NCBI RefSeq assembly: GCF_008973755.1
Contig: NZ_WBOM01000003.1
Location: 62,001-126,000, forward strand
Reading direction: 5' to 3'
Origin: Nitrincola alkalilacustris
GTDB taxonomy: Bacteria; Pseudomonadota; Gammaproteobacteria; Pseudomonadales; Balneatricaceae
DNA length: 64,000 bases
The position numbers were made by a program, and so were the translations under genes. Shown piece after piece: positions 30,689 to 38,864 of this stretch. Under the pieces are notes generated by a model. The model saw only the letters and a program-made list of their open reading frames with translations, did no database searches and had not been told where the DNA came from. How positions within the stretch are numbered: the stretch's first letter is position 1; the number at the start of each line of letters is the position of its first letter.

Positions 30689-31789
30689 ATGAAAAAATCT
30701 TTTCGTAAATCCGCTTTGACGGCTGCCGTGATGCTCGGCACTTTGGGTGTCGTATCTGCGGCTCAGGCTCAGCAACCCTTGAACGTTGTATCCTGGGGCG
30801 GTGCATATACCATGAGTCAGGAAGAGGCTTACTCCAAGCCCTGGACTGAAAAAACCGGACAGCGTATTGTCAATATCGACCGTTCTGCGACAGGTCTGGC
30901 AGGTCTGCGTGCACAGGTTGAAGCCGGAAACGTGACCTGGGATCTGGTGGATATGCTGCCAGCTGATGCCAAGATCGCCTGCGCTGAAGGCCTGATCGAA
31001 ATACTGGATCATGATGAGCTGCTGTCTCCGGCACCGGATGGAACGCCTGCGAGCCAGGATTTTGTCCCAGGCGCACTTGATGAGTGCTTTGTAGCCACTA
31101 TCGTTTACTCCAACATCGTTGCCTTCAACACCGAGATGTTCCCTGCAGATAAGCAGCCATCCAAGATAGCCGATATCTTCGATCTGGAAAACTACCCAGG
31201 CATGCGTTCACTGCAGCGTCGCCCGATCAATAACCTGGAGTGGGCACTGCTGGCAGATGGCGTACCGCATGATGAAGTTTACGAGATGCTGACCACTGAA
31301 GCGGGTCTGGAGCGTGCATTCGCCAAACTGGATACCATTAAAGATAACACCATCTGGTGGTCTGAGGGTGCACAGCCACCACAGCTGCTCGCAGATAAGG
31401 AAGTGGCCTTTGCATCAGCCTATAACGGTCGTATCTTTGATGCTCAGGTAAATGAAAACCAGCCATTCGAAATCATCTGGGACGGTCAGGTATTCGAGTT
31501 GGATGGTTGGGTAGTGCCACGTGGCAAGATGGATGTTGCCAAGGACTTCCTGCGCTTCTCCACCGATACAGAGCGTAACGCTGCTCAGGCGAGTTACATC
31601 TCTTATGGTCCTGCCCGTATGAGTGCGGCTGGGTTGGTTGGTCAGCATATTCCAACTGGAATTGAGATGACTCCTCATATGCCAACCTACGAGCCTAACT
31701 TTGCAACGGCTCTGCCAAAAGATGATGAATTCTGGGCTGACTATCAGGATGAACTGAATGAGCGTTTCGATGCCTGGCTCGCAAACTAA
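30689..31789 (+). CDS. ABC transporter periplasmic binding protein, PotD/PotF-like
   Basis: 366 residues from the ATG at 30689, preceded by AGGAG 7 bases away; an in-frame ATG at 30635 has no signal-peptide logic. Signal peptide MKKSFRKSALTAAVML..., cleaved after AQA near residue 26. The mature start PLNVVSWGGAYTMSQEEAY is typical of group 1 polyamine-family binding proteins (SBP_bac_8 type). WDLVDMLPADA and NIVAFNTEMFP follow the family. The ligand could be a polyamine or a related amine. Confidence 0.88.
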   Translation: MKKSFRKSALTAAVMLGTLGVVSAAQAQQPLNVVSWGGAYTMSQEEAYSKPWTEKTGQRIVNIDRSATGLAGLRAQVEAGNVTWDLVDMLPADAKIACAEGLIEILDHDELLSPAPDGTPASQDFVPGALDECFVATIVYSNIVAFNTEMFPADKQPSKIADIFDLENYPGMRSLQRRPINNLEWALLADGVPHDEVYEMLTTEAGLERAFAKLDTIKDNTIWWSEGAQPPQLLADKEVAFASAYNGRIFDAQVNENQPFEIIWDGQVFELDGWVVPRGKMDVAKDFLRFSTDTERNAAQASYISYGPARMSAAGLVGQHIPTGIEMTPHMPTYEPNFATALPKDDEFWADYQDELNERFDAWLAN

Positions 31790-33068
31790 TCCCGAATCAG
31801 GGGTTGTCGGCAGCGGCGGTGCGACAGCACCGCTGCTCGCCGCAGATGGGCGCCCGTTGAAGGTCAGCCTTCGTCGGGCAATGTTCAAAAACAAGGCAAG
31901 AGCGTTACTGCTGGTATCGCCTCTGCTGATCTTTCTTTTTGTTGCTTTCGTCATGCCGATCTTCAGCATGCTGACACGAAGTGTCGAAAGTAATGAAGTG
32001 ATTACGCTGCTGCCCAACACCGCCATGGCAGTTCAGGCCTGGGATGGTGAAGGACTGCCCGACGAGTTGACCTTTGCTGCATTGGCGGGGGATCTCAAGC
32101 AGGGACAGATAGATCGTAATCTGGGCCGGGTGGCGAGCCGACTGAATTATGAGTATTCAGGCATGCGCTCAACCATTACAGGTACAGCACGACGGATAAC
32201 CAATCTGGAAAATCCGGAATCCTGGAAAGAGACACTGATTGATATCAACAGTAACTGGGCAGACACGGGTGTCTGGCGGGTTATCAAGCGTGAGTCATCA
32301 GGCTACACCCTGAGCTATTACCTTGCTGCAATGGATATGCGTTATGACGAGGAGGGTAAAATCGTTCGGCAGCCTGAAACACGCAGGGTCTATGTTGATT
32401 TGATGATCAAAACGCTCTGGATGAGCATTCTGATCACTTTCATGTGCTTCATACTGGGCTATCCTGTGGCATTTCTGTTGGCCAGTCTACCGTTGAGCAC
32501 CTCTAATCTGCTGATGATGATGGTACTGTTGCCGTTCTGGACCTCTTTGCTGGTGCGAACGACAAGCTGGATCGCCATTTTGCAGAGTCAGGGAGTTCTG
32601 AACAATATTCTGGTGGCGATAGGTGTTGTGGACGATAACAACAGGCTTCAGCTGATCTATAACCAGATAGGTACTATAGTGGCGATGACGCATATCCTGC
32701 TGCCGTTCATGATTCTGCCTTTGTATTCAGTAATGAAGAGTATTTCACCGTCTTATATGCGCGCTGCACGCTCAATGGGTGCAACGGGCTATACCGCCTT
32801 CAGGCGGGTTTATTTCCCGCAAACACTGCCGGGAATAGGCGCTGGTGCGATACTGGTGTTCATACTGGCGATCGGTTATTACATTACACCGGCGCTGGTG
32901 GGTGGTGAGTCTGGCCGCTTTATCACCAACTTCATTGCATACCATATGCAGGTATCACTGAACTGGGGACTGGCTGCTGCGATAGCCTCGATACTGCTTG
33001 GAGCTGTTATCATGCTGTATCTGCTCTATAACCGCATCGTCGGTTCAGATAATCTGAAACTGGGTTAG
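31758..33068 (+). CDS. ABC transporter permease, PotB-like with large periplasmic insertion
   Basis: 436 residues, longer than the ~280-residue PotB. After the first helix (about 48-70) there is a hydrophilic segment of about 140 residues (about 75-215) before the remaining five helices; it would lie in the periplasm. The EAA-type coupling loop is YMRAARSMGATGYTAFRRVYFP (in part: AARSMGATGYTAFRRV). It starts 32 bases inside the binding-protein gene with AGGA upstream; ATG at 31770 is an alternative. Such insertions are known in one branch of this permease family. Confidence 0.88.
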   Translation: MSVSMPGSQTNPESGVVGSGGATAPLLAADGRPLKVSLRRAMFKNKARALLLVSPLLIFLFVAFVMPIFSMLTRSVESNEVITLLPNTAMAVQAWDGEGLPDELTFAALAGDLKQGQIDRNLGRVASRLNYEYSGMRSTITGTARRITNLENPESWKETLIDINSNWADTGVWRVIKRESSGYTLSYYLAAMDMRYDEEGKIVRQPETRRVYVDLMIKTLWMSILITFMCFILGYPVAFLLASLPLSTSNLLMMMVLLPFWTSLLVRTTSWIAILQSQGVLNNILVAIGVVDDNNRLQLIYNQIGTIVAMTHILLPFMILPLYSVMKSISPSYMRAARSMGATGYTAFRRVYFPQTLPGIGAGAILVFILAIGYYITPALVGGESGRFITNFIAYHMQVSLNWGLAAAIASILLGAVIMLYLLYNRIVGSDNLKLG

Positions 33069-33082
33069 GGGAGGAACTACCT

Positions 33083-33934
33083 ATGGCAGTACCTGCCTAC
33101 GCAACACCTGCAGAAAGGGTCTGGTATTACGCCTTCAGAATAATCTGTGGTCTGATCTTCTGTTTTCTGGTCGGGCCACTGTTCATCATTATTCCGTTGA
33201 GCTTCAATGCCGAGCCTTACTTCTCCTTTACCCAGAAGATGCTGACACTGGATCCGGAAGGGTTTTCACTGAGGTGGTATCAGGACTTCTTCACCTCAGC
33301 TGCCTGGCTGCACTCGATCAAGAACAGTATCATCATTGCTGTAGCCTCGACGATACTGGCTACCGTGCTTGGCACTATTGCGGCACTGGGCTTGTCCAGC
33401 CGCTTCATGCCCTATCGCTCGGTGGTGATGGCGATACTGATCTCGCCGATGATCGTACCGGTGATCATCTCAGGTGCAGGTATGTTCTTTTTCTTCTCCA
33501 GCATAGGTATTGCACAGACCTATCTGGGGGTGATACTGGCGCATACCGCACTGGGTATACCCTTTGTCGTGATTACGGTGACGGCCACTTTGACTGGCTT
33601 TGACCAGAGTCTGATCAGGGCGGCTGCATCCATGGGCGCGAACCCGACTACTACCTTCTTTAAGGTGATATTGCCACTGGTATTGCCAGGGGTGATTTCG
33701 GGAGCGTTGTTTGCCTTTGCAACCTCGTTCGATGAGGTGGTGGTGGTGCTGTTCATCTCGGGTCCAGCTCAGTCAACCATGCCGATTCAGATGTGGTCGG
33801 GTATTCGTGAGTCGATCAGTCCGACGATACTGGCGGTGGCTACCATTCTGGTGCTGCTGTCGATCGCGATGCTGACAACGGTGGAGCTGTTACGCCGCCG
33901 CTCTGAAAAGATTCGCGGTATCTCACCGGGTTGA
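33083..33934 (+). CDS. ABC transporter permease, PotC-like
   Basis: 283 residues with six membrane helices. IIIPLSFNAEPYFSFT follows helix 1, and LIRAAASMGANPTTTFFKVILP is the EAA coupling loop (in part: RAAASMGANPTTTFFKV). GEE-like ending with RRRSEKIRGI. GGGGAGGAAC ribosome site 7 bases before the ATG. Last gene of the four-gene operon; a terminator follows. Confidence 0.92.
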   Translation: MAVPAYATPAERVWYYAFRIICGLIFCFLVGPLFIIIPLSFNAEPYFSFTQKMLTLDPEGFSLRWYQDFFTSAAWLHSIKNSIIIAVASTILATVLGTIAALGLSSRFMPYRSVVMAILISPMIVPVIISGAGMFFFFSSIGIAQTYLGVILAHTALGIPFVVITVTATLTGFDQSLIRAAASMGANPTTTFFKVILPLVLPGVISGALFAFATSFDEVVVVLFISGPAQSTMPIQMWSGIRESISPTILAVATILVLLSIAMLTTVELLRRRSEKIRGISPG

Positions 33935-33952
33935 TCAGCATTATCCATTTAG

Positions 33953-33976
33953 AAAGCGGGCTTGGCCCGCTTTATT
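33953..33976 (+). terminator. Terminator of the polyamine-type ABC operon
   Basis: Perfect 9-bp stem AAAGCGGGC / GCCCGCTTT around TTG (33953-33973), followed by a T-rich stretch interrupted by A. It lies about 20 bases after the last permease stop. Confidence 0.85.
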
Positions 33977-34096
33977 TATTTGTACTCTGCTCAGGTCTGT
34001 GGGACCGGCTGAGTGATTTTTCTCGACCTTGCCAGCCGAGCGGGTTAGCATTGCCGCCCGGTACTTCTGCCAACTGATTCAAATTTTTGAGGCTCC

Positions 34097-34789
34097 ATGA
34101 AACCCACCATCCTGCTGGGCACAGCCCTGATTCCGGACACCCGAACCGAACTGAAGCTCTATTCCCATGATGGTGAGTTTTCCATCAAGATACCCGGTCG
34201 GGGTGAGTTGATGAACACGCGTGTGCATGGGTCAGAAATTGCCTTGGCTGAACTGGCCTGCGAGCGTATGGCAGAGAAGCAGACTCCAAGGGTGTTGGTT
34301 GGCGGTCTGGGCATGGGCTTTACCCTGGCGGCTGCTTTGAAATCTGCAGGCCCGAGCGCCGAGGTTGTCGTTGCAGAGCTGGTGCCTGAGGTGGTTGAGT
34401 GGAATCGTACTCTGATGGGCGAAGCATCGGGTCATCCGCTGTCGGACCCGCGCAGTAAGGTACATGTTGGGGATGTGGCAGAGCTGATCCGTTCAGAAAA
34501 GGATGGGTTCGATGCCATCATGCTGGATGTCGATAACGGCCCGGAAGCGATGATTCGCCGTGAGAACAATTGGCTGTATACCATTGCAGGGCTTGAGGCG
34601 GCGCATGATGCCTTACGCCCGGGTGGTGTGTTGGCAGTGTGGTCTGCCGGACCCGATCAGATGTTCAAGGCGCGTTTGCACCATGCTGGATTCAAGGTGG
34701 AAGAGAAAATTGTCAGGCCGAACAAGTCCGGCAAGGGATCGCGTCACTATATCTGGGTAGGTACGTCAAGAGTCAAGCCAAGAGTCTGA
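34097..34789 (+). CDS. Spermidine-synthase-like methyltransferase-fold protein
   Basis: 230 residues with the Rossmann core of spermine/spermidine synthases: PRVLVGGLGMGFTLAAAL (about 64), VVVAELVPEVVEWNR, and FDAIMLDVDNGPEAM (about 138). Length and loops are shorter than true SpeE, and the typical Tyr/Asp aminopropyl-acceptor residues are not clearly recognisable, so it may act on another substrate. TGAGG ribosome site. It sits between a polyamine-type importer and a basic-amino-acid decarboxylase, which supports but does not prove a link to polyamines. Confidence 0.75.
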   Translation: MKPTILLGTALIPDTRTELKLYSHDGEFSIKIPGRGELMNTRVHGSEIALAELACERMAEKQTPRVLVGGLGMGFTLAAALKSAGPSAEVVVAELVPEVVEWNRTLMGEASGHPLSDPRSKVHVGDVAELIRSEKDGFDAIMLDVDNGPEAMIRRENNWLYTIAGLEAAHDALRPGGVLAVWSAGPDQMFKARLHHAGFKVEEKIVRPNKSGKGSRHYIWVGTSRVKPRV

Positions 34790-34850
34790 TGTGCAGGGGA
34801 GCTGTATGTAAAGAGAGCGGCAGGAGTAACACTCCTGCCGCTGATGAGGA

Positions 34851-37106
34851 TCAGTCTTTGACGACATCCACGAAGTAGGCGTCTTTTCCATCTACATTTT
34901 CACGCACCAGTCCGTGAACGTCGGTTTCAAACCCCGGGAACATGGCATTGAAATCACGTGCGAACTCCAGGTAGCGCAAGATCGATTTATTGAATCGCTC
35001 GCCAGGAACCAGTAGCGGTATGCCCGGTGGGTAGGGTGTTACCAGCATGGCTGTGACTCTGCCCTCCAGCTCATCTATTGATACTCGCTCCACATCACGA
35101 TGCGCCATGCGCGCCCAGGCATCAGCCGGTGTCATGGCAGGCTCGATCTCAGACAGATACATCTCGGTAGTCACACGGGCAACATCATACTCTTTGTAGA
35201 CGTTGTGAATCTGATTACACAGATCACGCAGTCCGATCCGCTCATAGGCAGGATGCTTGCGGGCAAACTCCGGCATCACGCGCCACATCGGCTGGTTATG
35301 ATCATAGTCATCCTTGAACTGCTGCAGCTCGGTGACCATTGAGTTCCAGCGGCCCTTGGTAATGCCGATCGTGAACATGATGAAGAAGGAGTAGAGGCCT
35401 GTCTTCTCAATGATGATACCGTGCTCTGCCAGATACTTGCTGACTATGGCGGCTGGGATACCCTGCTCATCAAACTGACCTTCAAGATTCAGGCCCGGTG
35501 TGATGATGGTGGCTTTGATCGGGTCGAGCATGTTGAAGCCTGATTCGATCTCCCCGAAGCCGTGCCATTTATCATCCGTGTGTATCACCCAGTCATCGCG
35601 ATCACCGATCCCTTCCTCGACAAGGTCATCCGGCCCCCAGACCTGGAACCACCAGTCACCTTCACCAAACTCCAGATCCACCTTGCGCATGGCGCGGCGG
35701 AAGTCGAGGGCTTCCAGAATGGACTCCTCAACCAGTGCCTTGCCACCGGGAGGTTCCATCATCGCCGCAGCGACATCGCAGGAGGCTATGATGGCATATT
35801 GGGGGCTGGTGGATGAGTGCATCAGGTAGGATTCATTGAAGCGGTGCGTATCCAGTTTGCGCTTGGTACCATCCTGCACCAGAATCTGGGACGCCTGGGA
35901 GAGGCCCGCCAGCAGCTTATGAGTAGACTGGGTGGCAAATACCAGCGTATCTTCAGAACGCGGGCGGTTTTCACCGATCGCATGCATATTGTGATAGAAG
36001 GGATGGAAGGTGGCATGCGGTAGCCAGGCTTCATCAAAATGCAGCGTATCGATGCTGTCCCCAAGCATCGACTTGATCGTTTCCACGTTATACAGCACGC
36101 CATCGTAGGTGCTTTGAGTGATAGTCAGAATACGTGGTTTTTTGTTCTTTGCCTTGCGGGCAAAGGGGTTCTGTTCAATCTTGCGAAGGATGGTTTCAGG
36201 ATCGAACTCGGATTTGGGGATAGGTCCTATGATGCCGTAATGGTTCCGGGTCGGCATCAGAAAGACAGGTACGGCTCCGGTCATAATGATGGAGTGCAGT
36301 ATCGATTTGTGACAGTTACGGTCGACGATAACGATATCGCCCGGTGCCACGGTTGAATGCCAGACCATCTTGTTGGAGGTGGAGGTACCGTTGGTGACAA
36401 AGAACAGATGATCACAATTGAAAATACGGGCGGCATTGGCTTCGCTGGCGGATACAGGGCCGGTATGATCCAGCAACTGCCCGAGTTCGTCCACGGCATT
36501 ACAAACATCGGCACGCAGCAGGTTTTCACCAAAAAACTGGTGGAACATCTGCCCGACCGGACTCTTCAGAAATGCCACGCCGCCGGAGTGTCCGGGGCAG
36601 TGCCAGGAGTAGGAGCTGTCACTGGCATAGGCCATCAATGCCTGGAAGAAAGGCGGTGCCAGGCAGTCCAGATACTTGCGTGCTTCGCGGATGATATGGC
36701 GTGCCACAAACTCCGGTGTATCCTCGAACATATGAATAAATCCGTGCAGTTCGCGCAGGATATCGTTCGGAATATGACGTGAAGTGCGTGTTTCACCGTA
36801 TAGAAAAATCGGAATGTCGGCATTTCGTTTGCGTACTTCTGCAATGAAGTTTCGGACAGCTGTCAGGGCTATGCCGACATCTTCATCACTGCCACCGCCG
36901 AACTCTTCATCGTCGATCGACAGAATAAAACAGGATGCACGGCTGGCCTGCTGGGCAAAGGAGGTCAGGTCGCCGTAGCTGGTAAAGCCGACAACCTCCA
37001 TCCCTTCGCTGCTGATTGCCTGGGCAAGGTCACGGATACCGGAACCTGAGATGTTTTCGGAGCGAAAATCTTCGTCAATGATGATGACGGGAAAACGAAA
37101 TTTCAT
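34851..37106 (-). CDS. Orn/Lys/Arg decarboxylase family protein, LdcA-like
   Basis: PLP enzyme of the large bacterial inducible decarboxylase family; 751 residues from the ATG at 37106, equal to the length of Pseudomonas lysine decarboxylase LdcA, which it resembles throughout. N-terminal wing domain (about 1-130); PLP domain with SYSWHCPGHSGGVAF, FFVTNGTSTSNKMVWH, VDRNCHKSILHSIIMTGA, HFDEAW and the Schiff-base lysine in STHKLLAGLSQAS; C-terminal domain ending YPPGIPLLVPGERF. Lysine versus arginine or ornithine specificity cannot be read here. The product amine fits the neighbouring transporter. Confidence 0.9.
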   Translation of the reverse strand: MKFRFPVIIIDEDFRSENISGSGIRDLAQAISSEGMEVVGFTSYGDLTSFAQQASRASCFILSIDDEEFGGGSDEDVGIALTAVRNFIAEVRKRNADIPIFLYGETRTSRHIPNDILRELHGFIHMFEDTPEFVARHIIREARKYLDCLAPPFFQALMAYASDSSYSWHCPGHSGGVAFLKSPVGQMFHQFFGENLLRADVCNAVDELGQLLDHTGPVSASEANAARIFNCDHLFFVTNGTSTSNKMVWHSTVAPGDIVIVDRNCHKSILHSIIMTGAVPVFLMPTRNHYGIIGPIPKSEFDPETILRKIEQNPFARKAKNKKPRILTITQSTYDGVLYNVETIKSMLGDSIDTLHFDEAWLPHATFHPFYHNMHAIGENRPRSEDTLVFATQSTHKLLAGLSQASQILVQDGTKRKLDTHRFNESYLMHSSTSPQYAIIASCDVAAAMMEPPGGKALVEESILEALDFRRAMRKVDLEFGEGDWWFQVWGPDDLVEEGIGDRDDWVIHTDDKWHGFGEIESGFNMLDPIKATIITPGLNLEGQFDEQGIPAAIVSKYLAEHGIIIEKTGLYSFFIMFTIGITKGRWNSMVTELQQFKDDYDHNQPMWRVMPEFARKHPAYERIGLRDLCNQIHNVYKEYDVARVTTEMYLSEIEPAMTPADAWARMAHRDVERVSIDELEGRVTAMLVTPYPPGIPLLVPGERFNKSILRYLEFARDFNAMFPGFETDVHGLVRENVDGKDAYFVDVVKD

Positions 37107-37343
37107 CAATGCTGCCTGTTGTCGGTGGTTGAGAAGTCATATTCACCTGTGAATGTTACAGACGTATTCTACAGACAGAATTCTTAACTGGAAACGAATA
37201 GTCTCTGCCCAGTTTAAACAGGTCGACTCATCTGCATGGAGGTGCCACTGGAAGATGAGTGTTGACTACTCTGGTTATTAGTCTAGCTTTGAACCTAAGG
37301 ATATGTTTTTACTCTTTTGATTCATCAGCAGCGGAATATCTTC

Positions 37344-38864
37344 ATGCAAGAGCCCGTAAAGGTATCACTGAGTGTCCGTTTCCTCTTTCTGGTGTTACCT
37401 GTATTGTTTGTTGTGTCATCTGTGTTTCTGGCAGTGCTGGCTTATAACGAACTGAAAAATGCCGAGCGCCTGAGCCGTCAGGTGTCACAGGATCAGGCCT
37501 CTCGAGTGGCTTACCTTCTGGCGGAACCTGTATGGCAGTTCTCTGATACTGTCTCCGTCACTCTGTTGGAATCTGTCCTTGAAGATCCGCAGATTATCTG
37601 TACTGCGCTGGAGTATGAGCGCAGCACACGTATTCCTATCCGCATCGGTGACTGCTCCGAAGAGGCGATTGGTCAGACAGAGCTGTTCTGGGCACCGGTC
37701 AACTACACTCATCAGGGTAATCAACTGCAGATAGGTAAGGTACACCTCTACACCTATGTTGATCATGGATGGCATACCATTGCCAAGGAAGTTCTTCAGT
37801 TGGCAGGGCTTGTCATCATGCTGTTCATGGCTTTGGCACTGACGACTGCACTGGCTTTTCGCTGGACTATTCTGAGGCCTTTGAATCGTGTGTTTGATTC
37901 GCTCAGACACTATCAGCGGACCGGGCAACGCCAACCGGTTAACTGGAGTACAACGGATGAGTTGGGTCTGTTGATCACCGAGTATAATGAAAGCCTTAAG
38001 CGCCAGGCCGAATCAGAACAGAGTGCTCACTCAGCCCGCGAGTTGGCTGAGAAAGCCCTGCATAACCTGAAGCAGGCTCAAGAGGGGCTGATTCAGGCTG
38101 AGAAGCTGGCTTCGCTGGGGAGCCTGGTGGCGGGTATCGCGCATGAGATCAACACACCAGTAGGCAATAGCGTCACCGTAGCGACATCTCTGCATGAAAA
38201 TACACGGGTGTTTCGTGCAGCTCTGGAGAGTGGAGCACTAAAGCGATCGAGCCTTGAGCAGTATCTGGATAATGTTGATGAGGCTACCGGCATACTGGAG
38301 AGAAATCTTCATCGTGCTGTTGAGCAGGTATCCAACTTCAAACAGGTTGCGGTGGACCAGACGAGCTCTCAAAGACGTGTCTTTGATCTGAAAGAGGTGG
38401 TGGATGAGGTGATGTATACACTACGCCCCAGGATCAAGCACACACCTCACAAAGTGACGGTTAAAATTCCCGCCGGGATTCAGTGTGACAGCTTTCCCGG
38501 GCCTCTTGGTCAGGTGGTGACTAACTGCTTCAATAATACACTGCTGCATGGGTTTGACGGTATCGAGGCGGGTGAGATAGTCATTGATGCCGAACGGTTG
38601 GATGAGGGCAGGGTGCGGCTGACCATGTCTGATAATGGCACTGGGATGGAACCGGAGCAGTTGAAAAAGGCGTTTGATCCATTTTACACCACCAAGCTGG
38701 GGAAAGGAGGATCCGGGTTGGGGCTGCATCTTGTCTATAATATTGTTAACGGGGTACTGGGTGGTAGTGTTCAGATCAGCAGCAAGAGTGGTGAGGGGCT
38801 GACCGTAACACTTGAAATTCCAACTTCTGCTCCGGATCAGACAGATCGAAAAGGTGATATATGA
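37344..38864 (+). CDS. Sensor histidine kinase
   Basis: 506 residues from the ATG at 37344; a TTG 27 bases upstream is a weaker choice. Helix 1 (about 13-34), a periplasmic domain of ~115 residues, helix 2 (about 151-172), HAMP-like segment, then a coiled coil. Dimerisation box: KLASLGSLVAGIAHEINTPV with phospho-accepting His267. ATPase domain with NCFNNTLLHGF, MSDNGTGM, FDPFYTTKLGKGGSGLGL. No receiver domain. Four-base ATGA overlap with the next gene, the probable cognate regulator. The sensed signal is unknown. Confidence 0.92.
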   Translation: MQEPVKVSLSVRFLFLVLPVLFVVSSVFLAVLAYNELKNAERLSRQVSQDQASRVAYLLAEPVWQFSDTVSVTLLESVLEDPQIICTALEYERSTRIPIRIGDCSEEAIGQTELFWAPVNYTHQGNQLQIGKVHLYTYVDHGWHTIAKEVLQLAGLVIMLFMALALTTALAFRWTILRPLNRVFDSLRHYQRTGQRQPVNWSTTDELGLLITEYNESLKRQAESEQSAHSARELAEKALHNLKQAQEGLIQAEKLASLGSLVAGIAHEINTPVGNSVTVATSLHENTRVFRAALESGALKRSSLEQYLDNVDEATGILERNLHRAVEQVSNFKQVAVDQTSSQRRVFDLKEVVDEVMYTLRPRIKHTPHKVTVKIPAGIQCDSFPGPLGQVVTNCFNNTLLHGFDGIEAGEIVIDAERLDEGRVRLTMSDNGTGMEPEQLKKAFDPFYTTKLGKGGSGLGLHLVYNIVNGVLGGSVQISSKSGEGLTVTLEIPTSAPDQTDRKGDI

